Shown: positions 54,748-64,000 of the stretch, one piece after another | Position numbering within the stretch: position 1 is the stretch's first letter | Layout of the letters: every line of letters starts with the position of its first letter | Assembly (NCBI GenBank): GCA_025201345.1 | Contig: JAIXMG010000024.1 | Location: forward strand, 372,001-436,000 | Length of the DNA stretch: 64,000 nt | Source of the DNA: Thamnidium elegans | Taxonomy: Eukaryota; Mucoromycota; Mucoromycetes; Mucorales; Mucoraceae | Direction of reading: 5' to 3' | Position numbers and translations under genes: made by a program | The notes under the pieces: model-generated | Seen by the model: only the letters and a program-made list of their open reading frames with translations | What the model was told of the DNA's origin: nothing | The model's database searches: none

Positions 54748-55788
54748 GGTATAGAATACAAATAAAAAAAAATTCAAAAACAGAGTAAAAAAAAAAAAAG
54801 AAAAGCTTGTTAAAAAAAGAAAAAGAAAGAAGAAAGAGGAAGTTGGATAATGTGATTATTTATTTCTAAACCCATTTACACAACGGAAACCTATAGGAGC
54901 ATTTAATTTCCATATTAAGCTTTTTTTTTTAAAAGAAAGTTTAAATCATACATGTTTGTTTGTGTGTATACACTAATCAATCAATTTCTGCTTATCTTGT
55001 TCGTTTCAAGTATTGGTTTATTTATTTTTTGCGTTAAACAGGTCAAGTTAGTTTTACTTCTATCTTTACCGATTGGTTCAAGATAGAAAAGTATTATACA
55101 GGTTATGTAGTCGGGGTACTAAAAATAAGAAAGACACACAACAGGTTCTTTTTTTTTTTTTGTAATGCTTTAACCAGTCCGAACAGCGAATTATATATCG
55201 TTAAAAGAATAGTTAAGAATAAAGTGCAGGTATTATCCTTTTGGTATTTTGGTTAGGTGGATTTATTCAATACAAGTTTGGTTGATTGCAGAAAAAAGTT
55301 TGTAAGAATGAGGGAGAGTTTTTTACTGTATTTTATCAGTTACTTTAATAGATGAAATTAATATTGATACAACAGATAAACCAGTAACATAGTTTATAAA
55401 TCAACATTGGTTTCTTTTTCTTTTCAATAAAATGTATTTACTCACATCAATTATAAACCTAATCTGTTAAAATACTTGAAATAAAAATTGTACCTTTTTA
55501 TCGCGTATACAAAAATATTAATTAAATTCTTATTTTTGATACCAGTTACTCTTTTATATATATATCTACGCAAATTATCCCAATATAGAATACATAGTTT
55601 AATGACACATCCTCCCTAAGAAACAATCATCTTCTCAAATCTTGTATGAATTGGACTATCTTATGGCGCAATCCCAGGAACGACCCAATAAAACACAATA
55701 TTTGTAATCTCCGCACCGTAAATAAAAAAGCGTACTTTTTTTCTTCTTCTTCTCTTCTCTTTACTTTTTTCATATACATATAAAAATA
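54748..55788. other. Divergent intergenic region PHO8 / MET14
   Basis: About 1 kb, AT-rich, no gene seen. The last 60 bp before the APS kinase ATG are TTC/CTT-rich. Confidence 0.5.
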
Positions 55789-56473
55789 ATGTCTACTAAT
55801 ATTACATGGCACGAAGGTAGCGTCAGTTTAACTGAACGTCAACAACTTTTAAACCAAAAGGTAAGTTTTTTTTTTTTTTTTATAAGAGAAAAAAGGGGAA
55901 TAGTAATATTAAAAAGTAAAGTAGGGTTTCACTCTTTGGTTTACTGGTCTTTCAGCTTCCGGTAAGTCTACTTTAGCTTCTGCTTTAGAGCAAACTTTAC
56001 TTCACTCTGGTGTCAATGCTTATCGTTTGGATGGTGATAACATTCGTTTCGGTTTAAACAAGAATTTGGGTTTTGGTCCTGATGATCGTACCGAAAATAT
56101 TCGTCGTATTTCAGAGGTTGCCAAGTTATTCGCTGATGCTACAGTCATTGCCATCACAGCATTTATTAGTCCTTACAGAGCCGATCGTGATTCTGCCAGA
56201 GCTCTTCATCAAGCTTCTAACATTCCTTTTATTGAAGTATATGCTGACGCACCTCTCTCTGTTGTTGAGGAACGTGATCCTAAGGGTCTTTACAAGAAGG
56301 CTAAGGCTGGAGAAATTAAAGAATTCACTGGTATCTCTGCTCCTTATGAAGAACCCGAGAATGCCGAAATTCATATCAAGACTCATGAAGGTACTGTTGA
56401 ACAAGGTGTCCAACAAATTTTGGATTATCTTGTAAAGAACAATTATCTTACTACTGAACAAATCACCAAGTAA
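55789..56473 (+). CDS. MET14: Adenylyl-sulfate (APS) kinase
   Basis: Two exons, 55789-55860 and 55925-56473, encode 206 aa, the normal single-domain length. The P-loop GLSASGKST follows LWFT; DGDNIR, the [15 protein letters not shown] segment, [10 protein letters not shown] and the [18 protein letters not shown] lid are typical. It phosphorylates adenosine 5'-phosphosulfate to PAPS in sulfate assimilation, supplying cysteine and methionine synthesis. No sulfurylase domain is fused. The 64-bp intron lies just before the P-loop strand. Confidence 0.95.
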
Positions 56474-57943
56474 AGAAAGAGATAGAGTAATATTAGTGTA
56501 ATCATTACTAAAATATCTTGATCTATAGAAAGTAATAAAATTCATCTATTGTAATAAGTGTCACTTCGTTTTTATTTTTTTATTTTGTGTGTGATTAGAA
56601 GGTGTCATTTTTTATACATATTGCATATATACCAAGGGTTCTTTTTTATGTAATGATTATTCAGCAAAGTTTATTATAGAGAAAATAGCATTTGTTTTAG
56701 CATGTGTAACGCAAATGGTAACTATGGAAGCTCTATACGTATTACAATTAAAAGGTTACCTAGATGACGGAATACAGCTTTCTCATCTCGAAAAAATAGT
56801 TGTAGTATCTTTTTTTTTTTTTTTTTTTTTTTTTTTGCTTGTGATAAAGTTTGTCATTTTTTTCTGGAATCTATTTTATCTAGACGCAAAGTATGATTTG
56901 CCCGAGCAAAGCGACCTTTCGGTCGTTAGAACTGAGTTTCGATCCTCACTAAGAATGACTGTATACCAGAACATTGCGCGTTTATACCTGTATATACTGT
57001 AGAAACTAGTAACAACAAATTCTATTACGCTTTTTTTTTTTTTTTTTTTTTTTTTTGCAGCTATACGTTCGATATAACTTAATTTTTAAGCAGTACAATT
57101 ATTGGCCTCAAAAAATAGTAATAATGTTTCACAAAACTTTTGCGGCTACATACACCTCTTTCTTCTTTTGTCAAGGTATTGCATAATAGAATAGATGCAC
57201 TATTGACCCGTTAAACGGCTTGATTTAGTTATCAAAAAATATACTTGGTCTAACAGAACCGGTATTTTGGCTTTAACGCGATTATTTCGTACTGTTATAA
57301 CTAAACTACAAGGCTCTGTATGCTAAATTGTGTTTTAAAGGTCATAAATCGCGAACTTCTGGGTTATTTTTTGATAAATTTTAAAAATCTATAGTGTTTG
57401 ATGATAGTTTAAATGATTCTCTATCTTTTTTTAGCGGCAAGAAAGACTAGACATAACTTTTAATACAAAGTATCGGATTATAACCGTGTTCTATAAGGAT
57501 CTACACAAAGAATAACTGTATATACACGTTTGAAAATAAGCATACATTCATTGTAGAAATTAATGTATACATATGCACTAACCATAAAAATACTGCCTTT
57601 TCCGCGTATTCTCTTTTTATTAAAAAAAAAGCAGTAAATACTTATATCAAAGCTTAAAATTGCAGTGATTTGCTAAAAATGCAAAAGTGATATAAATAAT
57701 TCCCAAACTTTAAGCTTTCTACTTATGTTCCTCATATAGTTCTTTCTTTGTACATCCCAAATATCAACAAAGTCCCCCCTCTCCCCTCTCTAACTTCCTT
57801 TCCAGTATATATAAAACAGTTTTGTATTTTTTTTAAAAAAAAAGTATTCGTCCAACAAATTTTTATTCATTTAACAAAATAGAAAATCTATAAGTCGTTA
57901 CATATTTTTTTCTTGCTTGGTTCAAAAAATAAATGAAAGTAAT
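56474..57943. other. Intergenic, AT-rich
   Basis: About 1.5 kb between convergent APS kinase and eL43 genes. T runs of 26 and 26 occur at about 56810-56836 and 57031-57056. No gene, RNA or repeat family recognised. Confidence 0.45.
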
Positions 57944-58497
57944 TTAGATTTCGGCCAATTCACGGAGACGACGAACGGTGGAACGAACGGTGGCAGCAGC
58001 AGTGGTGGAGACAGTATAAGCACCGCCAGCCATGGTCTTCTTGCAACCCTTACACTTCCAGATACCAACGGCGGTACGCTTGACAGCATCCTTACCACAG
58101 AAAGTACAGGTGTACTTGGAATGTTGAGTAATTTCCATCTTCTTTACGGTCTTTCTGAGAGAGGCACCATAACGGGTACCGTATTTACCGGTGATTCCGA
58201 CTATTTTAATAAAAAGAAATTGTCAATAAACTATTTTAAAAATAACATCCAATTCCAAAACGTGAGTGAACAAAAAAAAATAGATCATAGTGTGTTGGTT
58301 TTTTAAAAAAAAAAATCGAATGTCTACGGTCTGTATCATAATTTTTTTTTCTCCAAACTCGTATTGAAATTGTATGATTGTAAAATTTGTTGTACCTTTC
58401 TTTGTGCGCTTAGCCTATTTTTTTAAAAAATAGTATATAAGATGATTAGCATTTGATTTCATAGTAAATGGATGGATGGATGCATGTTGCTTACCAT
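57944..58497 (-). CDS. RPL43: Ribosomal protein eL43 (L37Ae/L43)
   Basis: Three exons, 58495-58497 (the ATG alone), 58396-58414 and 57944-58200, give 92 aa, exactly the usual length. The protein starts [21 protein letters not shown] and carries the zinc site CTFCGK ... CKGCKK, then [17 protein letters not shown]. It is a component of the large cytosolic ribosomal subunit. The first exon is only the start codon, followed immediately by GTAAGC; the second exon is 19 nt. The model is well supported because AKRTKK must be joined to VGITGKYG, and no in-frame ATG precedes AKRTKK otherwise. Confidence 0.93.
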
Positions 58498-59423
58498 ATT
58501 GAATAAGGATAATAAGAGGGGGAAATTATCTATTCAAACTTCAGCGATATTGAAATACTCAAAAAAAAAAAAAAAAAAAATTACATTGTCCGGCCCAACC
58601 TATTTTGGCGGTAAATTTTTTAACCTAGCTTTTAATGTAAAACTGTCAAAAAAAAAGAGATATAGAAATAGGGCAAAAGCCTTGTAGTAGTCCTTTCTTT
58701 TTTCTCTTTTTTTCAGGCATTATGTACGTGTCTTTCTCTTCCTTCATACTCTACGAGAGCTTTACAATGATAAAAAAAAGGAGTTTGGTTCACTATCTGT
58801 GACCATTATCTTTCATATTTTCAAGCTAAAACAAAATAAAAAGGGCCTAAAAAAATACATATTCCATGTCAGTTGAAAGGCAGGAAACGGTAGATTACGT
58901 CAATGTGTGCTAGGCAGACGTCAAAAAAATAACTAGTTTGCTAGGCAAATGTTAAAATTAAAGCTGTTTCTAGGGAAACATTAAAGTTGTTGTTAGGCAA
59001 ACGTTAAAATTATAAGTGGCTGCAAGCTGATTTAAAGAGATAGCACAGCTCCCTGTTTGAGATAAATCGATTACTCTCTGGGGTAGATACGATCTAATTT
59101 GAGCTACTGGTTACAAGCAGAGGAAATGGGCGGATGTATCGCGTAATTGATAAAGTATTCGAACAGGATAGTCCATTCAACTTGTCAGAAAAAGTACTGC
59201 AAAAAAAAATCCCGGTTACTTTTGGTATAACATTTATATATATGACGCATATGAATATAAACCCTTTACTACAGAAAAAGATACTATGAAGCACCTCTAC
59301 CTTTCACCAACGCCTAACGTGACTTTGTTTACCTCAACTCACGACTCACTCGCGTCTCAAAAATAATTACCACACCCCGCGTTATATATTTTATTTTTTT
59401 TCGCTTTTTTTTTTATACATAAT
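58498..59423. promoter_or_regulatory. Divergent promoter region of RPL43 and CSM3
   Basis: 926 bp between two divergent genes. Contains the four-copy CTAGGCAAACGTTAAA repeat described separately and an A run at about 58561-58580. No canonical ribosomal-protein promoter motif was recognised. Confidence 0.45.
58909..59018 (+). repeat. Four degenerate ~28-bp tandem repeats
   Basis: Units built on (G)CTAGGCAAACGTTAAAATTAAAGTTGTTT start at about 58909, 58940, 58970 and 58992. The core TAGG(C/G)A(A/G)A(C/T)(G/A)T(T/C) is kept in all, and the tails diverge. They lie in the divergent promoter, about 410 bp from the CSM3 start. Confidence 0.7.
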
Positions 59424-60536
59424 ATGGACGAATTTGACAATTCTTTATTTAACGATTACGATTTTGACGTAGCAGCTACTTCTACACCTCAACCACCACC
59501 ACAAAGCGTTGAACCAACAGATAAAGAAGATTCTATTGCAAAAGTTAAAAAACTCAAGTTAGACGAAGCACTGTAAGATCTCTCTTTTTTTTTAAAAAAA
59601 AAAGTCTCCCCTCTCTCTTTATTCACTTTTGTAAATATATATATATATATATAGACTTTTAGATGCAAAAGGTATTCCATTACTTCGAACCGAAAGCCGT
59701 TATTTAAACTTTAAGGGGAAAAACCATGAAGCAGAGGATTTAAGGAAATTAATGACATATTATACCGTATGGGCTAATAACTTGTACCCAAAGTACAACT
59801 TTAGTGATTTTGCTAAACGGGTTGGAACACATGCTTCACATAGATTGGTAAGAGAGAAGGTAAATCAATGGCAAGAGGAGTATAAGGAGAAATTACAAGT
59901 GAGAAGAAATGTTGAAAGTGAATTATCTGGACAGACTGTTGGTGGTATGTTTTATATATAACGGAAAAAAAATGAGAGAGAGATACTAATAATAATATAT
60001 TTTCACTAGATGAGGATGGTAGAAAACAGGAAGAATCTTCAGATGATGATAGTGATAGACCTTTGTATATTCCATTCGATGAGAATAGTAGACCGAAAGA
60101 AAAAACTATTAAAAAGGTTCAAAAATCTAAACCTGTCAAGAAGAGAAGAAGTGAATTTGATAACGAAGAAGAAGTAACAAAGCAACCTCGTACAATTACA
60201 TTTTCTGATGATGATGAGGAAGAGACAAGTAAACCAAGTGCTAAATCAGGTCGTGAATATGCATTAGCTATTTTAGCTGAAAAGAGAAAAAAGAGAAAGT
60301 TGGCGCAACAAAAGGCTCAAGAAGAAGAAGAAGAAGTGGGGGAAGAGGTTGTAGTTGAAAAGAAAAAGGAACCATTAAAAACCGTTGATGATATTATGGG
60401 TGAATATTATGAAGACGAGATTGAGTTGGCATTATCTGATAACGAACTTTCAAGTTTACAAATACCATCTCAAGAAAAATCTAAAGTAGATCAAGAAAAA
60501 AAAGCTATAGAAGATAGTGAAATGCACGATATTTAG
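59424..60536 (+). CDS. CSM3: Replication-fork protection protein Csm3/Swi3 (TIPIN)
   Basis: Three exons, 59424-59572, 59655-59944 and 60010-60536, encode 321 aa. The Swi3 domain lies at about residues 50-135: KGIPLLRTESRYLNFKGK, EAEDLRKLMTYYTVWANNLY, PKYNFSDFAKRVG. It partners Tof1/Timeless to stabilise stalled forks and mediate S-phase checkpoint signalling. The N-terminus is acidic (MDEFDNSLFNDYDFDV). The C-terminal 180 residues are highly charged (Lys/Glu), with coiled-coil character and several KKRR-like nuclear signals. For exon 2 the donor GTATGT at 59945 was chosen over an in-frame GTGGTA three bases earlier; this changes one residue only. Confidence 0.9.
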
Positions 60537-60685
60537 AAATAATTCACAAAGAGAGATAAAAAAAAGTATACCATGTAATTACAAAAAAAAAAAAAAAAAG
60601 AGAGAAATAAAGCAAAATATGTAATAAATGTGTTGAGTGTGTGTGTGTTGTATGTGTATATCGGCGACTCCTATCTGTTTGTTTT

Positions 60686-60896
60686 TTACATGACAGTTAC
60701 TTCTCGTAATGTTTCGGTATTATTCGTATCCTCTTCATCATCTAGAGCAATAATTTTATCGCCTAAATGTCTTTGATCCTTTCCTAAATAAATAGCTTTC
60801 TTCTCGCTGCAGACTACTTTACTGTTGATAATGACTTGTTTGACGCAAGAAGAAGGGGTTTCATACATGGGATCTAATAATAAATTTTCCTATTTT

Positions 60897-60939
<43 letters not shown>

Positions 60940-62963
60940 ATAAAATTAATAATGCACACAAATAACAACAAGGGACAACTTACCATAATACGACGTAACC
61001 CTCTTGCACCCGTTTTCTTTTCCAAAGCTAATTCAGCTATTTTTCTTAAAGCAGCTTTACTAAACCTTAAATCAACCTAGTAATATGAATGTATAAATAT
61101 TTGTGGGTTTGTAAACAAACATATATAAATTGTACCTGACTCAATTGGAATAAGCCTTGATATTGTTTCAAGAGAGAGTTTTTAGGTTCTGTTAAAACTC
61201 GGACTAAATCGTCAGCCGATAGATTGTTTACAGAAGAAATAACAGGTAATCTTCCAACAAACTCTGGAATTAAACCGTATTTTACTAAATCTGGATTATA
61301 TATGTATATAAAAGTAAGTCATCCCTTTCCCTTTCAAGCAGTGTAATTTATTTTACCTGCAGGTTCTGTTAAACTTAGTGGATTGCAAACTTCTTTTTTG
61401 ATACCATTATTTGAAGGTAATTCAATTTTATCGTCCTCCAACGATCTAATCAATGCATTAAACCCAATTGACTATAAAACCAAGTATTAATACAAGGTTT
61501 ACCGACAGATATAAAAAAAAAATTACTTACACCTTTTGCCATTCTATCTTGAATAGTTCTATCTAATCCAACAAAGGCACCACTCAAGATAAACAAGATG
61601 TTACTGGTATCAACTGCATAAGTCTCTCCTTTTCCACCTGTATTGCCACCTGCTTGCCCGTTTCCAACAGAACTACCCGGCATACCATTTCTTCGATTAT
61701 TTTGTTGACTATTACCGCCTGATTTATCTGTTACATTAATAATTGTACCTTCCAGCATACGCAATAAAGACTAACAAAAAAAAAATTCGTTTTTTTTTGT
61801 TTTTTTGTATAACCCAAATTATTTAAAACAAACCTGCTGAACACCTTCACCTGACACATCTCTTGATGCTGACATTGAATCCGATCGTCTTGAAATTTTA
61901 TCAATTTCATCAATAAATACAATACCTGTTTCTGCCTTCTTTACATCATAATCACATGCCTATTTTTTTATTTTATTTTAAAAGTGTAAATGATACATGG
62001 TATATAAGGTATTAAGAAAGAAAATTACCTGAAGTAAACGTTGAATGACAAGTTCAACATCTTCACCAACATACCCAGCTTGAGTAAATGGGGTCGCATC
62101 CGACATTGAAAAAGGTACCTGTAATACTTGAGCTAACGTACGTGCTAATAAAGTTTTTCCGGAACCTGTGGGACCAATCAACATGACATTACTTTTATCG
62201 TATACCGTACCATCATCTGTGACTTTAGGCTGTGACAATTGAACCTTCTTTTTATCTCCTGTTACAGCTATTACTTTACTATGAGGTGCTGTGTTTGATG
62301 ATGTACTAGGTGGGTTTTCCCAATTACGACGTTGCGACCCTAAAAAAAAATCAATAAAATATATTTGAAATATGTGCAGTTTATATACGTACATTTGTCA
62401 TATGAAGGCATTCTTTCGGCAGGTACTAAATCAGGACCTACACTTTGAATTGGACTATTTGTAGTATAATACTCGCTAGGTAAAGCAGGGTGATGATGCT
62501 CAGCATGAGGCTTACTATCATTATAATTATCAATATTTTCATTATCTTGTTGTTGTAACTCATGCTGGTATATCAAGTTGGAGCGTACACGATTATAATG
62601 GTTAAAGACAGCTACAGCTAAAGTCTTCTTCGCAGTATCTTGACCAATAACATAATCATTCAAGTGCTTAACAATCTACAATAAGAGATATATATATATA
62701 TATATATATTAGAAAGCAGTAATAATATTTATAAAAAAAAATTATTGTCAAAGCGATTATATACTTACAGTTCGAGGGTCAGACACCTTTGTAGATTCAA
62801 GATGGTTTAATAACTCATCTAGCGGGTTATTAGGAACATGATGAGTACCTTCAGTATATTCTGTATTGTAGGTACGACGTAATAGAAAAGTATTTACTGG
62901 TTTTATACCAAGCAAGTTAGCTTTACTAGATAGCCGAAGAAAGATTTTAGAGTGTCTATACAT
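60686..62963 (-). CDS. CLPX: Mitochondrial ClpX-type AAA+ unfoldase (Mcx1/ClpX)
   Basis: Nine exons: 62769-62963, 62393-62675, 62029-62339, 61834-61959, 61531-61770, 61357-61471, 61136-61290, 60984-61076 and 60686-60889. They give 573 aa. The N-terminus is basic and Ser/Leu-rich ([19 protein letters not shown]), a likely mitochondrial presequence; the bacterial zinc-binding domain is absent. The AAA+ core has LNDYVIGQD, Walker A GPTGSGKT (215-222), Walker B VFIDEIDK (277-284), the pore-loop [19 protein letters not shown] and sensor-2 GARGLRR (498-504). The tripeptide I387-G388-F389 sits where ClpX docks onto ClpP. A 40-nt A run lies in intron 8. Role: unfolding matrix proteins and activating haem synthesis, by family. 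Confidence 0.92.
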
Positions 62964-63082
62964 GAGGAATAAATATGTATTTGTATAAAAAAGGGGGAAA
63001 AAAAAAGACCGTTTAAGAGTTTATATCTGTATTTATGTGTAAAGCATGAAAGCAAAAGTTTAAACTCCTTTTTTTTATATTT

Positions 63083-64000
63083 TTAACGAGTGACTGGTGA
63101 GTTGGATACATCACGCACCTTTAATCTAATTTGAGCTACAAAGGTTAACTTTTCCAACATCTTTCTTAAAGCACCCTCTTTTCCTTTATGAAATTCATCT
63201 AACCAATCAGGGCCATACAGTTCTTCGGCAGCAATAATAATATCTTGACAAGATTTAGGTGGTTGATCAATTATTGATTCTTCTTCATCATAGGTAGCAG
63301 CAGCAAATACAGCTAAAGCAGGGTTATAATCACCATTCGGATCGAGGTATTGACGAAGATAGGTATCAGAGCAATGATTATATTGGTATGTAATTAAAGC
63401 TAATAAAGCTAAAGTAGATTGCCTTTTAATACCATCATCATTTTCCATCGTTAATACAGTTTGTAAATCTTCTAATCCAGCTTCAAGTAATTTGTTTGCT
63501 TCGTCATCATCATCTTCTTCTTCTTCTAAACTTGAATCAGTATCGCTGTGATTTAAGTTGTTGTTGTTGTCGTCGTCATCATTGTTATGATGCAACAAAG
63601 TAGGTCTTCTTATTCGTCTTCTTATAGGTCTTCTTGAATGAAATCGATTTGAATTGTTACTGTTATGAAATACTCTATAAATTGCATTAATTTGTCGAAG
63701 GATTCTGATGATAGCAGCTAAATCTTCTAATATCTCACTATTAGTTCGAATAGCCAATCTATAAATATCAACTCGTGATCTAGTAAACGATTCTGTGATG
63801 GTTGTATTATCATCATCCTCTTCTTCTTCTTCTATATCACTTTGATTGATTGATTGATTTATATCTTCTTCATCTGTTGTATTATCATCAATAATACTAC
63901 TATCACTACTATTTTGATCACTACTATTATTGCTATTACTATTACTACTACTACTGCTGCTGCTGCTTGTAATACTATCATTATCACTTCGAACTGCTAT
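63083..64000 (-). CDS. Partial acidic hypothetical protein (5' end beyond window)
   Basis: One open frame of about 305 codons enters from the right edge and ends at 63083. The N-terminal part visible is Ser/Asn-rich, then acidic (DIEEEEEDDD), then a helical segment NSEILEDLAAIIRILRQINA followed by a basic Arg-rich patch (RRPIRRRIRRP). A second acidic run (LEEEEDDDDE) precedes a predominantly helical C-terminus (LEAGLEDLQTVLTMEND, GIKRQSTLALLALITYQYNH, ELYGPDWLDEFHKGKEG, LRKMLEKLTFVAQIRLKVRD). I do not recognise the family. The upstream part may contain introns; no start codon can be assigned. It ends only 120 bp from the ClpX start, in tandem. Confidence 0.75.
   Translation of the reverse strand: MAVRSDNDSITSSSSSSSSNSNSNNSSDQNSSDSSIIDDNTTDEEDINQSINQSDIEEEEEDDDNTTITESFTRSRVDIYRLAIRTNSEILEDLAAIIRILRQINAIYRVFHNSNNSNRFHSRRPIRRRIRRPTLLHHNNDDDDNNNNLNHSDTDSSLEEEEDDDDEANKLLEAGLEDLQTVLTMENDDGIKRQSTLALLALITYQYNHCSDTYLRQYLDPNGDYNPALAVFAAATYDEEESIIDQPPKSCQDIIIAAEELYGPDWLDEFHKGKEGALRKMLEKLTFVAQIRLKVRDVSNSPVTR

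Noticed and set aside
1..64000. CRISPR arrays, rRNA genes or bacterial operons
   Set aside because: No regularly spaced repeats of the right size, no rRNA-like segments, and spliced eukaryotic genes throughout.

Overview
This is a eukaryotic nuclear contig, most likely from a Mucoromycota (Mucorales-type) fungus. Four things point there. The DNA is very AT-rich with long A/T homopolymers. Genes are compact, with many short introns (about 50-120 bp, GTAAGT-like donors and TAG/CAG acceptors). The gene set is fungal: MRP51, a DHA1 drug exporter, a vacuolar PHO8 phosphatase, RGD2 and CSM3/TIPIN. The transposon set (Tc1, IS630-like DDE, Helitron, piggyBac, Ty3/gypsy) and a degenerate LLETSGH-type protein are what I recall as typical of early-diverging fungi. 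The genus cannot be named from sequence alone. I built all multi-exon models by hand from splice sites, reading-frame continuity and protein similarity; every complete model sums to a multiple of three.

Layout. 0.7-4.3 kb: mitoribosomal protein MRP51 and a 10-exon LMBD1 cobalamin-transporter homologue. 5.9-11.2 kb: two low-complexity transcription factors (Msn2/4-like C2H2 and a bHLH) around a gene-poor gap holding an unidentified decayed gene and a perfect GGGT G-quadruplex run. 12.0-13.8 kb: a 6-exon MFS exporter (minus). 13.9-18.8 kb: a graveyard of a Tc1 element, a decayed Mucorales-type hypothetical gene, a DDE transposase fragment and a Helitron 3' end. 18.9-22.6 kb: a Pin1/Ess1 isomerase and an F-BAR/DEP/RhoGAP protein (both minus). 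24.5-24.9 kb: a broken bacterial-type arsenate reductase. 26.7-27.7 kb: a broken piggyBac transposase.

30.4-42.0 kb: two full-length, apparently young Ty3/gypsy LTR retrotransposons in the same orientation, 221 bp apart. The first has gag-pol in one reading frame. The second has separate gag and pol frames joined by what looks like a complete -1 programmed frameshift signal, and its pol frame runs 205 nt into the 3' LTR.

45.0-64.0 kb: a dense housekeeping block. It holds FANCM/Mph1 helicase (minus), Rab7/Ypt7 (plus), mitochondrial Mn-SOD (minus), vacuolar alkaline phosphatase (minus), APS kinase (plus), ribosomal protein eL43 (minus), the fork-protection protein CSM3/TIPIN (plus), mitochondrial ClpX (minus) and a partial acidic hypothetical protein (minus) cut by the window edge. 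Rab7, LMBD1 and PHO8 all act at the vacuole/lysosome; FANCM and CSM3/TIPIN both act at replication forks. They are not clustered in an operon-like way. No rRNA, tRNA or CRISPR array was found.
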